Shown: positions 7,906 to 15,789 of the stretch, in pieces
How positions within the stretch are numbered: position 1 is the first letter of the stretch
How the letters are laid out: the number at the start of each line of letters is the position of its first letter
Assembly: GCA_963557785.1 (NCBI GenBank)
Contig: CAUWBF010000009.1
Span: 1 to 64,000 of the forward strand
DNA from: Merdicola sp963557785
GTDB lineage: Bacteria > Bacillota > Clostridia > TANB77 > CAG-508
Reading direction: 5' to 3'
Length of the DNA: 64,000 bases
Translations under genes and position numbers: made by a program
The notes under the pieces: model-generated
Told to the model about the DNA's origin: nothing
The model's input: the letters and a program-made list of their open reading frames with translations, nothing else
Databases searched by the model: none

Positions 7906-8260
7906 TATTCTTGAAAATATTGCAATTATTATCAACTCGAACAGCAAACGATATGAAGCCCGGATTCCTAAAAATTTGCGCGAATATTGTGAAATAATCA
8001 ATGGCCGAATCATTAAGGTGAGCAACCGGGTTCTTCGTATCGAATGTATTTTTGAAAAGAGAAAGAATAAGGTTTGGTATATCTTCGAAAGAGATATAGA
8101 AAAAGTAATTTGCAAGATTGCAAGACGCGACAAAGGCTTCTCCAAGAGGGTAGAAGAAGGTTCTCTCTCGGTTTACGATGTAGAGTGTATTATCAGACGT
8201 TGTACATTTAAAATTTTAAATTTGAAGATGACCTATTCAGACTCAGCACCGATTTTATGA
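7895..8260 (+). CDS. Hypothetical basic protein, 121 aa
   Basis: This is a basic protein rich in Arg, Lys and Ile (RRDKGFSKRVEEGSLSVYD), possibly nucleic-acid binding. It has two possible ATG starts, at 7895 and 7898. The overlap with the previous gene points to translational coupling. Its function is not recognised. Confidence 0.5.
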   Translation: MMDNILENIAIIINSNSKRYEARIPKNLREYCEIINGRIIKVSNRVLRIECIFEKRKNKVWYIFERDIEKVICKIARRDKGFSKRVEEGSLSVYDVECIIRRCTFKILNLKMTYSDSAPIL

Positions 8261-8522
8261 ATTTAATATTACTCATATTACTCATATTACTAAGAATTAG
8301 AAAAGCGTGTGCATTGAAGTTTTTTATTCCCTCTTTTAATATTGTATTACTTGTATGGGAAAAATCCATCTTACATAGAATGGTTCAACTTTTAAGTTCT
8401 CTCCTGGTAGATGTGAAGTCCCTTTTATGGGTTATATTTAGACCTGTTTCGAGGTTGTATGTGACTTGCATATATTCATGAGAGGTTAGAAAATTATTCA
8501 TTCCTAATTAATTTCATTGACT
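8261..8522 (+). repeat. Intergenic stretch with three 9-bp ATATTACTC tandem repeats
   Basis: Three tandem copies of ATATTACT(C/A) occupy 8266-8292 directly after the stop of the previous gene. A 74-codon hydrophobic frame (8257-8481) crosses them but has poor coding character, so I do not call it. The same ATATTACTC string recurs as half of a palindrome near 11142, upstream of the second relaxase. The rest of the gap shows nothing else. Confidence 0.4.
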
Positions 8523-9074
8523 ATGGTTCTAAGCAATATTTTTTTGTTGATTCTGCTTGCAGCTCTTGTCGTAATCCCAAGGAAGTTATATGGCAAGCCC
8601 AAATCTCGTCATTTTTCTGTTCGGATGATGTATTCGGAAAAAGCCCGGCTTTTTGTAGCTTCCCTCTTGGGTGTCTCAATTTGTGTGTTTCACATGATCT
8701 ATTACTCCATTTATCCATTGGAAAAAGGATTGCTCGTATCTTCTCTGTATGTATTCTTTTGTTTCATGTCAAAGAAAAATATGAAGTTCTTGATGTTTCT
8801 TGCTAAATCCGAATATCCAATCCTGCTACTGTCACCTTTGGCGATTGTCTTAGCTTTTATCCCTCATTTTTTCTCTTGTGCTGCAACTCTTGCCTTTATC
8901 GTAATCTTTGCCTGTTTCTTTCCATTCAAAACGAAAGAATGGAAACCTAATGAGCATTTGAATGCGCTTAATAAAGGTTTGATAGACGAAGCAATAAGCG
9001 AAGTTTTGGATGAAGACGAAGAACAAAAATTTAAAAAAGGGAACAAAAATAAACTCATTCAAGAAACAAACTAA
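8523..9074 (+). CDS. Membrane protein with acidic cytoplasmic tail, 183 aa
   Basis: I start it at the ATG at 8523; the TTG six bases earlier is less likely. Hydrophobic segments are seen at about residues 4-20, 42-60, 66-80, 96-112 and 116-130. They are followed by a charged tail with EVLDEDEEQKF and a lysine-rich end. It is joined by 2 nt to the winged-helix gene and lies upstream of the oriT candidate. It may be a membrane anchor for mobilization, but this is only context. Confidence 0.5.
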   Translation: MVLSNIFLLILLAALVVIPRKLYGKPKSRHFSVRMMYSEKARLFVASLLGVSICVFHMIYYSIYPLEKGLLVSSLYVFFCFMSKKNMKFLMFLAKSEYPILLLSPLAIVLAFIPHFFSCAATLAFIVIFACFFPFKTKEWKPNEHLNALNKGLIDEAISEVLDEDEEQKFKKGNKNKLIQETN

Positions 9075-9076
9075 TT

Positions 9077-9442
9077 ATGGAAACAATAACACCAACTTCG
9101 ATAGATTCCACGATAACATGGATTGCTATGGGTAAAGATTTGATTAAATGCTTGAAGTCAAAAGGCAATCATCGTCTTTCGCGCTATGATGCTTTCTTGT
9201 GGATAATCGAAAATATTCAGAAAGGACAGCTCGCTTATGAAAAGTCAGGACACATGAACGCAAGGCCGGAATACAGGGTACATTCTTTGGAGCGACTTGC
9301 ACAGGAATGGAATTGGTCGAAACCAACTGTCAGAGACTTCCTTCACGAACTCGTAAGTCTGTCAGCCATCACACTGCACAAAGAAGGAAACATCCTCATC
9401 TTTTCAGTTGGTAAAACTTCATGCGCAAACCTCGTACTATAG
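9077..9442 (+). CDS. Winged-helix/HTH DNA-binding protein, 121 aa
   Basis: The pattern LSRYDAFLWIIENIQKG, then LERLAQEWNWSKPTVRDFLH is a helix-turn-helix of the type seen in DnaD-like and phage replication proteins of Bacteroidales. The first half presents a dimer-like helix and the second the recognition helix. It lies directly upstream of the oriT candidate and the MobV relaxase, so it may assist relaxosome formation or control relaxase expression. It is the last gene before the 240-bp gap. Confidence 0.6.
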   Translation: METITPTSIDSTITWIAMGKDLIKCLKSKGNHRLSRYDAFLWIIENIQKGQLAYEKSGHMNARPEYRVHSLERLAQEWNWSKPTVRDFLHELVSLSAITLHKEGNILIFSVGKTSCANLVL

Positions 9443-9511
9443 TTATGACCCCCTTATTTTCAGCTATGCAGCCAACTCATTCGATCGGTAGCGCAGCCCA
9501 CCCAAGGCGAA

Positions 9512-9646
9512 GAGCTTGCTCCCCATCTGGAGTGATGGCAGAGCGGTCGCAAAAGGAGGTTTTCCAAATCTCTAAGCCTAATTAGAGGTTTTTGCAAAAC
9601 CTCGATTAGGCTACCACTCTAAAGAGTTCCTTCGGGGAGCAAGCTC
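9512..9646. other. Candidate oriT with nested inverted repeats
   Basis: The 240-bp gap before the first relaxase holds a perfect 13-bp outer inverted repeat, GAGCTTGCTCCCC (9512-9524) and GGGGAGCAAGCTC (9634-9646). Inside it is an inner hairpin: AGCCTAAT...AGGTTTT (9575-9592) pairs with AAAACCT..ATTAGGCT (9596-9612) around TGC. A small palindrome ACTCTaaAGAGT lies at 9616-9627. MobV relaxases usually nick beside hairpins directly upstream of their own gene. The nic site cannot be placed by eye. Confidence 0.6.
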
Positions 9647-9682
9647 TGGTAGAAACAAAGGGAATTAGAAAATATAAATGAT

Positions 9683-11137
9683 ATGGCAGGAAGAAAACAA
9701 GTGATGGATATGAGATCCACAACCTCCGGCATCAGCCAAATGGAAAGCAATGAGCAGCAAAGAAATTGGTCGGACGAACAATGGAAGAACAAGGCCAAAG
9801 ACAGCTTGGCCAACTATGATCCAACCCGGGCTTCACTCAACTTTGAAGTAACCAAAGGTGGGGTGGTGCAGCCTATTGATAAGTCCAAAAGTATTGCTCA
9901 AAAGATGGCAGAAAATTTGGCAGCACGAGGTATTAAGGACCCGAATGCAAACCCAAAAGCCGTAATGAAAAGACGAACTGTTGCGCAGTTCATTTTTGGT
10001 GGAAACCGCGAACGAATGCACGAATTGGCCTTTGGAGACCAAAGGGTGGATTTGACCAAAGGCGCAGATAATTCCGGAATTACTCGGCATAAGGATATTG
10101 AAGAATGGGCAAAGGATGTTTATGAATTTATGTCAAAAAAGTATGGTGAGGATAACATCATTGGCTTCTATGTACACTTGGATGAAATGAATCCACATAT
10201 CCATTGTACCTTGGTTCCGGTGGATGCAGAAAAGAATCGAATTTCATGGACTTCAGTTTTCGGACAGAATATGAAAGAGGAATCTTTCAACATGACCAAA
10301 CTTCATTCTGAACTGGAAAGACAAGTTAACAGAAAGTGGGGACTGGAACGTGGTAGCAACATGGCCGAGACTAAAGCTCGACACAGATCGACTGAAGAAT
10401 ACAAGCGTGACTTGGTAAGAGAGGTCACCAATCTTCAACAGACAAGACAGGAATTGATAAAGCAAATTCACCGTAACGAAATCAAGTTGAAAGGACTTTC
10501 AACCATGATTGAAAACCTTCAGAATAGGAAAGAAGACATCCAAAAGCAGATTGATTTGATTGCCAAACAGTTCGGTCAAGAAGGTGTTAACAATGAGGAA
10601 TTGGGTAATAAAATGGCAGCTTTAAGAGAGGAAATGAAGAGGGTTGATGAAAAATTGGCCGAAAGGCATCAAATGTTGGAGAATACTAAGAAAGTCCTGC
10701 TTGAAGCCAATGAAAAATTGGAGGAGATGAAGAGGGAACACACGAATCTTGAAAAAGATATGGTAAAATCCGAAGAGAGTAAAATAGCTGATATTCAGAG
10801 AAATATGGTGGGTCAGTTTAACGGTATGATGCTTTCTGCAATGCGCCCTATATTGCCAACTTTAACACCTGAACAACGTGAAATATTGGAGGATAGTGAT
10901 TTTGCCTTGCTTTTTGAAAAAAGTGCGGAGATTTTAAATTGTGCTGTAATGTTGGCAAGAGGATATATACAATTAGCTACTGATTATGCAGTGTCTTGCG
11001 GTGGTGGAGGGGGAGGTCCAACTTCTGGATGGGGACGTGATAAAGATGATGATGATGATAGATGGTGGAGGAAGTGTTTGGCTCACGCTACTGCAATGGT
11101 ACGCCCTGCAAAAAGGAAGCGCAGTCGTGGTAGATAA
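9683..11137 (+). CDS. MobV-family relaxase, 484 aa
   Basis: The catalytic motif HLDEMNPHIHCTLVPVD (residues 165-181) is the HxDExxPHxH signature of MobV/Pre relaxases. The early segment ASLNFEVTKGG contains the conserved N-terminal motif. Residues 1-230 form the nicking domain. Residues 240-375 are a long coiled coil (repeated KLKGL, EEMKR, NEKLEEMKREH), then a glycine-rich patch, an aspartate run and a basic tail ending KRKRSRGR. It would cut oriT, bind the 5' end and pilot the strand to the coupling protein. It shares an identical 317-bp stretch with the second relaxase. Confidence 0.9.
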   Translation: MAGRKQVMDMRSTTSGISQMESNEQQRNWSDEQWKNKAKDSLANYDPTRASLNFEVTKGGVVQPIDKSKSIAQKMAENLAARGIKDPNANPKAVMKRRTVAQFIFGGNRERMHELAFGDQRVDLTKGADNSGITRHKDIEEWAKDVYEFMSKKYGEDNIIGFYVHLDEMNPHIHCTLVPVDAEKNRISWTSVFGQNMKEESFNMTKLHSELERQVNRKWGLERGSNMAETKARHRSTEEYKRDLVREVTNLQQTRQELIKQIHRNEIKLKGLSTMIENLQNRKEDIQKQIDLIAKQFGQEGVNNEELGNKMAALREEMKRVDEKLAERHQMLENTKKVLLEANEKLEEMKREHTNLEKDMVKSEESKIADIQRNMVGQFNGMMLSAMRPILPTLTPEQREILEDSDFALLFEKSAEILNCAVMLARGYIQLATDYAVSCGGGGGGPTSGWGRDKDDDDDRWWRKCLAHATAMVRPAKRKRSRGR

Positions 11138-11707
11138 TATGATATTACTCAGTAATACTTATTATTTCATTCCCTTGTTTTTATTGTATTGAATCAAGAA
11201 ATGTAATATCAGTAATACCTTATTTACAATATATATAGTATTGCTGATATTACTTATATATTGGCAGTAATTTGATATAAATCGACTTTGGGATAATTGA
11301 TTTTTCAGGGGGTAAATTATGCGTAATTAAACATAGGGCATAAGTGTATTTAAGATATGGAATAGAAAGAATTTAGAACCGTAAGAATTAAGTAGAGAGA
11401 GGGATTTCATATTGCAAACATGATTGTGTTACATTTTCATAGTCTTTGGCAGGAGGAATAATTACACGGTCTGCTTACTGGCATTTAATTCATATTGAAG
11501 ACTATAATAGATGATGGTATTAGGAATAATGGTTTGTATATTTTTACATATAAGAATCCATTTATTTCTATAACTTATTCAGAATAGTATTATCCTTAAA
11601 AATATAGACAGATATTTTTATCCTTTGTGTTAGCTTTCTATTATATTATTTCTTGCTAAATTTGTATGGAAGTTTTACTTGTCTGTATTGAACCAAAAAA
11701 TTATAAT
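11138..11707. promoter_or_regulatory. 570-bp gap with large hairpin and promoter before second relaxase
   Basis: GTAATATCAGTAATAC (11203-11218) pairs with GTATTGCTGATATTAC (11238-11253) at 15 of 16 positions. A palindrome TATTACTCAGTAATA lies at 11144-11158, and AATTAtgcgTAATT occurs further on. A -7 box TAAATTTG sits at 11657-11664, about 43 nt before the ATG. The gap may hold a second oriT, a binding site for the HTH protein, or an origin. No gene is seen in it. Confidence 0.45.
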
Positions 11708-12562
11708 ATGACAGGAAGAAAACAAGTAATGGATATGAGATCCACAACCTCTGGCATCAGCCAAATGGAAAGCAATGAGCAGCAGAGAAATTGGTCGGAC
11801 GAACAATGGAAGAACAAGGCCAAAGACAGCTTGGCCAACTATGATCCAACCCGGGCTTCACTCAACTTTGAAGTAACCAAAGGTGGGGTGGTGCAGCCTA
11901 TTGATAAGTCCAAAAGTATTGCTCAAAAGATGGCAGAAAATTTGGCAGCACGAGGTATTAAGGACCCGAATGCAAACCCAAAAGCCGTAATGAAAAGACG
12001 AACTGTTGCGCAGTTCATTTTTGGTGGAAACCGCGAACGAATGCACGAATTGGCCTTTGGAGACCAAAGGGTGGATTTGACCAAAGGCGCAGATAATTCC
12101 GGGATAACACGCTGTAAATACATCGAAGAATGGGCTAAAGATATATATAGTTTCATGGCTAAAAAATATGGTGAAGAAAACATCATGAGCTTCTATGTTC
12201 ACTTAGATGAAATGAACCCACATATCCATTGTACCTTGGTTCCGGTAGATGCAGAGAAGAATCAAATTTCATGGAGAACTGTTTTCGGACAGAATATGAA
12301 AGAGGAATCTTTTAACATGACTAAACTTCATTCTGAACTGGAAAGAGAGGTCAACAGAAAGTGGGGATTGAAACGTGGAAATAACACGGTCGAGACAAAA
12401 GCCAAGCATCGGTCATTGTATGAATACAAACTTGATTTAGTCAGAGAAGTTACACATCTTCTGCTGAAGAAGGATAAATTGGATAGAGAAATTCATGAAA
12501 TGGAAGCAAGGATAAATGATCTTGAAAGCAGATTTGAGAACTTGCTTGACATTGAGAAGTAG
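11708..12562 (+). CDS. Second MobV relaxase, catalytic domain only, 284 aa
   Basis: The start is the ATG at 11708 (MTGRKQVMDMRS), matching the first relaxase; the frame extends upstream to 11666 but without support. It keeps the HLDEMNPHIHCTLVPVD motif and the full nicking domain. It ends after a short coiled coil (LDREIHEMEARINDLESRF), lacking the long tail of its neighbour. The first 400 bp are nearly identical to the first copy and the rest is only moderately similar. It may act on another oriT or be a gene-conversion product. Its own promoter lies at 11657. Confidence 0.85.
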   Translation: MTGRKQVMDMRSTTSGISQMESNEQQRNWSDEQWKNKAKDSLANYDPTRASLNFEVTKGGVVQPIDKSKSIAQKMAENLAARGIKDPNANPKAVMKRRTVAQFIFGGNRERMHELAFGDQRVDLTKGADNSGITRCKYIEEWAKDIYSFMAKKYGEENIMSFYVHLDEMNPHIHCTLVPVDAEKNQISWRTVFGQNMKEESFNMTKLHSELEREVNRKWGLKRGNNTVETKAKHRSLYEYKLDLVREVTHLLLKKDKLDREIHEMEARINDLESRFENLLDIEK

Positions 12563-12583
12563 AAGAAATTCAAACATAAAATC

Positions 12584-13717
12584 ATGGTAACAGTAGAAGA
12601 AATTCAGGAAGCAATAAAGAACCGCAAACCTATATTTTATCCCAATAACAGGATTTCCTACGATGCGTACAAATTTCTTCGCAAAGTAACAAAAGCTGAC
12701 AGGGATATATTGTTGTCGGAATTTCCACCTTTCGACCCCCAAAAGAGGCATTCGCTATTCATCGTTTTTACTTGCCCTTTGTGCGGAAAAGAGTTTGAAA
12801 TTAGTTTTTCTAAAGCGAAGTTTATTTCTTTTATTCGAACTGATTTCAATTATCAAGATTTGTGCGAAACAAAATATCCACAACATACCGCCGGATGTGC
12901 AGAGTTTGAGAACTATATTAAAATGTACAAGCCCAAAGGAATTTCATTTTCTAAGTTCTATATGTGTCAGGAGTGTTGCGACTCTCTACAAGATGAGGAA
13001 GAACAGGTGTTTGAAGAGTTTTATAATGATCCTCTCTTTTGGGTAAATACGCATTCTCCCGAACAGTGTAGCTGGCAGTGGGATAAAATTGTCAACCTGT
13101 ACGCATATCCGGAAGACTTCAGCAATAGGCCTGAAGGATGGAAATATTGTGGTGTGAAATATAAAGAAAGGTATAGTAATTTCAAGGTGGCTACTATGTA
13201 TGAATCAAATTATCAAAATTGGAAAAACGTCCAAGATAGAACCATTATTCATAAAAAGGATTCAACTGCCCAGGAGATTATACAACAAATCATTGAGAAC
13301 AAATCTTTTGAGAAGAAAAGAACACAAGGTTTTAGTAGAACACTTGAATTGGCTAAAAAACTCCTTGATGGCATTATCAATGATGTAGAACTAAAAAGCC
13401 TGTTAGATTACGTTGCTATAGAAAGTGCCTATATATTAAAAATTTCACGGAAACAGCTTTTCCCAACAAAGGTATTTAATTTCGGAAAATACAAAGGATA
13501 TAATATACATGAAGTAATAGATGCTGATAGAGATTATATTACATGGGCTTTGACTAATTTGGATAATTTCATGCTTGATGAAGAAGCCATGAAACACTAT
13601 CGAGGTGAAGCATGGGAAATGTCAAGCGAAAAAAGTGATAGTCATGAAGCATTGGAAACTGTTGATACACAAAAACATAATTCAAAAGTGGAAGAAGTTG
13701 ATGATTGTCCTTTTTAA
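12584..13717 (+). CDS. Zinc-finger protein with ExoX-C-like module and SSB-like acidic tip, 377 aa
   Basis: A zinc knuckle CPLCGKEF near residue 65, a CAEF at about 104 and a CQECC near 128 suggest one or two metal sites. Residues 292-335 (VFNFGKYKGYNIHEVIDAD, then YITWAL) match the small GKYKG module found at the C-terminus of exonuclease X-like proteins. The extreme C-terminus, VEEVDDCPF, is strikingly like the SSB tip (DDDxPF) that recruits DNA-processing partners. It follows the second relaxase after 21 nt. A role in handling transferred single strands is inference. Confidence 0.55.
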   Translation: MVTVEEIQEAIKNRKPIFYPNNRISYDAYKFLRKVTKADRDILLSEFPPFDPQKRHSLFIVFTCPLCGKEFEISFSKAKFISFIRTDFNYQDLCETKYPQHTAGCAEFENYIKMYKPKGISFSKFYMCQECCDSLQDEEEQVFEEFYNDPLFWVNTHSPEQCSWQWDKIVNLYAYPEDFSNRPEGWKYCGVKYKERYSNFKVATMYESNYQNWKNVQDRTIIHKKDSTAQEIIQQIIENKSFEKKRTQGFSRTLELAKKLLDGIINDVELKSLLDYVAIESAYILKISRKQLFPTKVFNFGKYKGYNIHEVIDADRDYITWALTNLDNFMLDEEAMKHYRGEAWEMSSEKSDSHEALETVDTQKHNSKVEEVDDCPF

Positions 13718-13863
13718 AGGATTCTGATTTTACTTTATTCAGTATCTAACTTTGTGGAAGTTTTTGAACAAATAACAATAAAACGAATACGATGCGGAAT
13801 TTACAAACACATTCACGACCTCTTCATAGATTTCGTAAATGTGTATGTAACGCTATACATGGA
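13718..13863. other. Gap after orphan antitoxin, no intact toxin
   Basis: Directly after the antitoxin stop, on the minus strand, a 15-codon frame (MYSVTYTFTKSMKRS) opens 4 nt downstream and then stops. This is where a toxin gene would be expected. I see only this possible remnant and no other gene. Confidence 0.25.
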
Positions 13864-14124
13864 CTATAACGATTCAAGTAAAGACATAGACTGCTCAATA
13901 GTCTTGCAAGTTACACCTTTCCCGGCCTTGTAATCTTCCCTTGCCTTGGCAATCTTCTCTCTGAACTCTTCACTGATTGTGTAATCTTCCTTGTGAACCG
14001 GAACAAGCATATAGGACTTTTTGATACCTCTGTGAATAATAATATCCTCACCAGCATCAACCTTATCCAAAATCAAAGCCTGCTTTTCCCTAAATTCTCT
14101 TGTTGTGTAGTTGAATGTTGCCAT
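13864..14124 (-). CDS. Phd/YefM-like antitoxin without partner, 86 aa
   Basis: The sequence FNYTTREFREKQALILDKVDAGE, then IIIHRGIKKSYMLVPVHKED matches Phd/YefM antitoxins: an N-terminal DNA-binding dimer with a looser C-terminal toxin-neutralising arm. No toxin follows. A -7 box (14150-14157, minus) abuts a long palindrome that ends at the neighbouring gene, the expected layout for autoregulation. It may be an orphan antitoxin, a stabilisation remnant or an anti-addiction gene. Confidence 0.75.
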   Translation of the reverse strand: MATFNYTTREFREKQALILDKVDAGEDIIIHRGIKKSYMLVPVHKEDYTISEEFREKIAKAREDYKAGKGVTCKTIEQSMSLLESL

Positions 14125-14149
14125 AAATCTATTGTTTTTAGGTTCGGTG

Positions 14150-14196
14150 CAAAGATAGTGAACTACCGCTAAATCTTTAGTTTAACGGTAGTTCAC
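14150..14196 (-). promoter_or_regulatory. -7 box plus palindromic operator of the antitoxin gene
   Basis: TATCTTTG (14150-14157, minus) is immediately followed upstream by a 39-bp palindrome: GTGAACTACCG (14158-14168) and CGGTAGTTCAC (14186-14196) with inner arms TAAA and TTTA. It could act both as an operator for the downstream antitoxin and as a hairpin ending the upstream one. A partial copy lies at 61414-61445. Confidence 0.55.
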
Positions 14197-14197
14197 C

Positions 14198-14464
14198 TCA
14201 TACATTGCATTCTACTTCTATACGATTCAAGAAGTCATCCAATGATTCACCCTTTCCCATTTTAAAAGTCCGTCCGGCCTTGATATCCTCAATTCCTCTC
14301 TGGATTGCCATTAATTCCTCTCGGGAAGGAAAGTCCTCTTCCGTAGCCGCATACACAACGATAGGAGCAGCATTCCGGCGAGAAACAAAAATAGTTTCCT
14401 TTTCCGCCATTTCGAAGTATTTCTTCTGATTGGCACGAAATTCACGTGTTGTAACTATCTGCAT
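14198..14464 (-). CDS. Second Phd/YefM-like antitoxin, 88 aa
   Basis: MQIVTTREFRANQKKYFEMAEK is the classical Phd start, and IFVSRRNAAPIVVYAA is the strand-hairpin that follows. The C-terminal arm (IKAGRTFKMGKGESLDDFLNRI) is typical. No toxin gene follows; the next feature is the palindromic operator. It differs clearly in sequence from its two neighbours, so this is not a simple tandem copy. Confidence 0.75.
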   Translation of the reverse strand: MQIVTTREFRANQKKYFEMAEKETIFVSRRNAAPIVVYAATEEDFPSREELMAIQRGIEDIKAGRTFKMGKGESLDDFLNRIEVECNV

Positions 14465-14587
14465 AACAATTTATATATTTGGTTTACAGCGCAAATATGT
14501 CCTTGCACTTCTTGAACAGGTTTGGGCTTGACTTTTTCCATTTGGAGATTACCTTATCCGACCTTTTTGAAACTATTATGGTGTATG

Positions 14588-14839
14588 TCATAAAGCTTCA
14601 AAATAAGCGTCAATATCCTCATGGCTTCTAAGTGTGGTACAATTTCCAGCCTTGATTTCTGCCATTGCCTCTTCTATCCTCGCTTGCAGCTCCGGGGTAA
14701 GTATGAGGTCTTCCCTGCCTACATTGACAAGTACGTAAATCTCGTTCTTTCTGCGAATAAGAACCGGTTCTCCGTTGCTCGCTCTGGTAAATGAAGCCGC
14801 AAGATTATTGCGGTATTCTCTAACTGATAATGCTTTCAT
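14588..14839 (-). CDS. Third Phd/YefM-like antitoxin, 83 aa
   Basis: The ATG at 14839 gives MKALSVREYRNNLAASFTRA, followed by VLIRRKNEIYVLVNVGRED, again the Phd/YefM fold. A -7 box TATCTTTG (14863-14870, minus) lies 24 nt upstream. No toxin is encoded in the 120 bp downstream. Three unrelated orphan antitoxins in a row suggests they protect against toxins encoded elsewhere. Confidence 0.75.
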   Translation of the reverse strand: MKALSVREYRNNLAASFTRASNGEPVLIRRKNEIYVLVNVGREDLILTPELQARIEEAMAEIKAGNCTTLRSHEDIDAYFEAL

Positions 14840-14878
14840 AATCACAACTTTTAATTTTGCTGCAAAGATAATTCTTTT

Positions 14879-15118
14879 TCAGCACAATAGTAAATTTACG
14901 TACACATTTGTGTACACGCACGAAAAACTCTTCAAAAACCGCGCACCCCCTCCGAGGGGGCTGTCCGCCATCGCATGGGCAAAACGGTCTATCTTTATGA
15001 GGTTCACACCATACCAGCGGCACTTGTATTTAAGCAGGATGCGTCCCCTACGGATTGTGCAAGATGGTGGTTGCGCTGAACGGACAAAGTCAGGTGTCGA
15101 AATGATTTCAAAGCTCAT
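14879..15118 (-). pseudogene. Truncated RelE-like toxin start joined to a TnpB remnant
   Basis: Translation from 15118 begins MSFEIISTPDFVRS, the usual opening of Bacteroidales RelE/ParE-type toxins, overlapping the antitoxin stop by 11 nt as in intact modules. After about 16 codons it switches to IRRGRILLKYKCRWYG and VNLIKIDRF, which matches the conserved region of IS200/IS605-type OrfB (TnpB) proteins just before their zinc finger. The remainder is neither. I infer that an IS605-type insertion and later decay destroyed the toxin. The TnpB-like part spans about 14970-15064. Confidence 0.6.
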
Positions 15119-15608
15119 CGAGAAGGTCTTCTATGGTTCTACTTGGAAGTTCACCTTCTTCAATCAGCTTCACCTGTTGCAATCCCTTGCAAATGCGCGT
15201 GGTCAAACTGTCCTCTTCGGATATGGTATTGTCAGTTTTGTATCGCTTCAAGTCTTCACTACAAGATTTGATGAAATTTTCAAAGCTGCTCATATCAACT
15301 TTCTTCAAGTTTTTGTCTGCACGAGCTTCTGCAATAGCCTCCTTTGTTTCCTCGTTCGGCTCTGTGTATCTCTCTTCTCTGTATATTATTTCAACATCAT
15401 CTCCGTCTTTTACATCTGGGTTTGTTGCTGCTGGAGGTATTTTATCTTCACTTCCGGAGATAATCTCGATTTCATCTTCTTTTATTATATCCCAGTCTCT
15501 TAACGCCTGTTCGGGTGATTGACCGCAGCCAATTGCATATTTGATTTCGGTTGTTAAGCCGTACATTGCTGCAATTTGCAAAGCTTCTTCTCTTGTTAAT
15601 TCACTCAT
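15108..15608 (-). CDS. Antitoxin-like protein of a broken toxin pair, 166 aa
   Basis: The start MSELTREEALQIAAMYGLTT recalls UBA-like or helical antitoxin leaders. The middle (NEETKEAIAEARADKNLKK, then VDMSSFENF) matches the C-terminal region of RelB-like antitoxins paired with RelE in Bacteroides. An added C-terminal tail ends SRTIEDLLDEL. Its stop overlaps the truncated toxin start. A -7 box TACCTTTG sits at 15632-15639 on the minus strand. It may be two antitoxin-type genes fused. Confidence 0.55.
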   Translation of the reverse strand: MSELTREEALQIAAMYGLTTEIKYAIGCGQSPEQALRDWDIIKEDEIEIISGSEDKIPPAATNPDVKDGDDVEIIYREERYTEPNEETKEAIAEARADKNLKKVDMSSFENFIKSCSEDLKRYKTDNTISEEDSLTTRICKGLQQVKLIEEGELPSRTIEDLLDEL

Positions 15609-15789
15609 CTCGTTATTTATTTATTGGGGTGCAAAGGTATATAATAAAGGGAATAGAACAATATAGAGAAGATTCTTTTAAAGGATTTACTACTGTAAAG
15701 CCAGAGAAAAGAAGCCTTTTTTGAACGACTTCTAATCTCTGACCATTGAAAAGGTTTATGAAAATGAAGTGAGTGTCGTTCTATTTTCT

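Noticed and set aside
8257..8481. 74-codon hydrophobic frame overlapping the previous gene's stop
   Set aside because: It crosses three tandem 9-bp repeats, has no recognisable pattern and starts on the repeats; it looks like chance.
13790..13860. 15-codon toxin start after the first antitoxin
   Set aside because: Too short and without a clear family match; recorded only as a possible remnant.
14775..15503. 242-codon plus-strand frame over the toxin-antitoxin cluster
   Set aside because: It is antisense to the antitoxin genes, which have clear family signatures, and its own product has no protein-like pattern.
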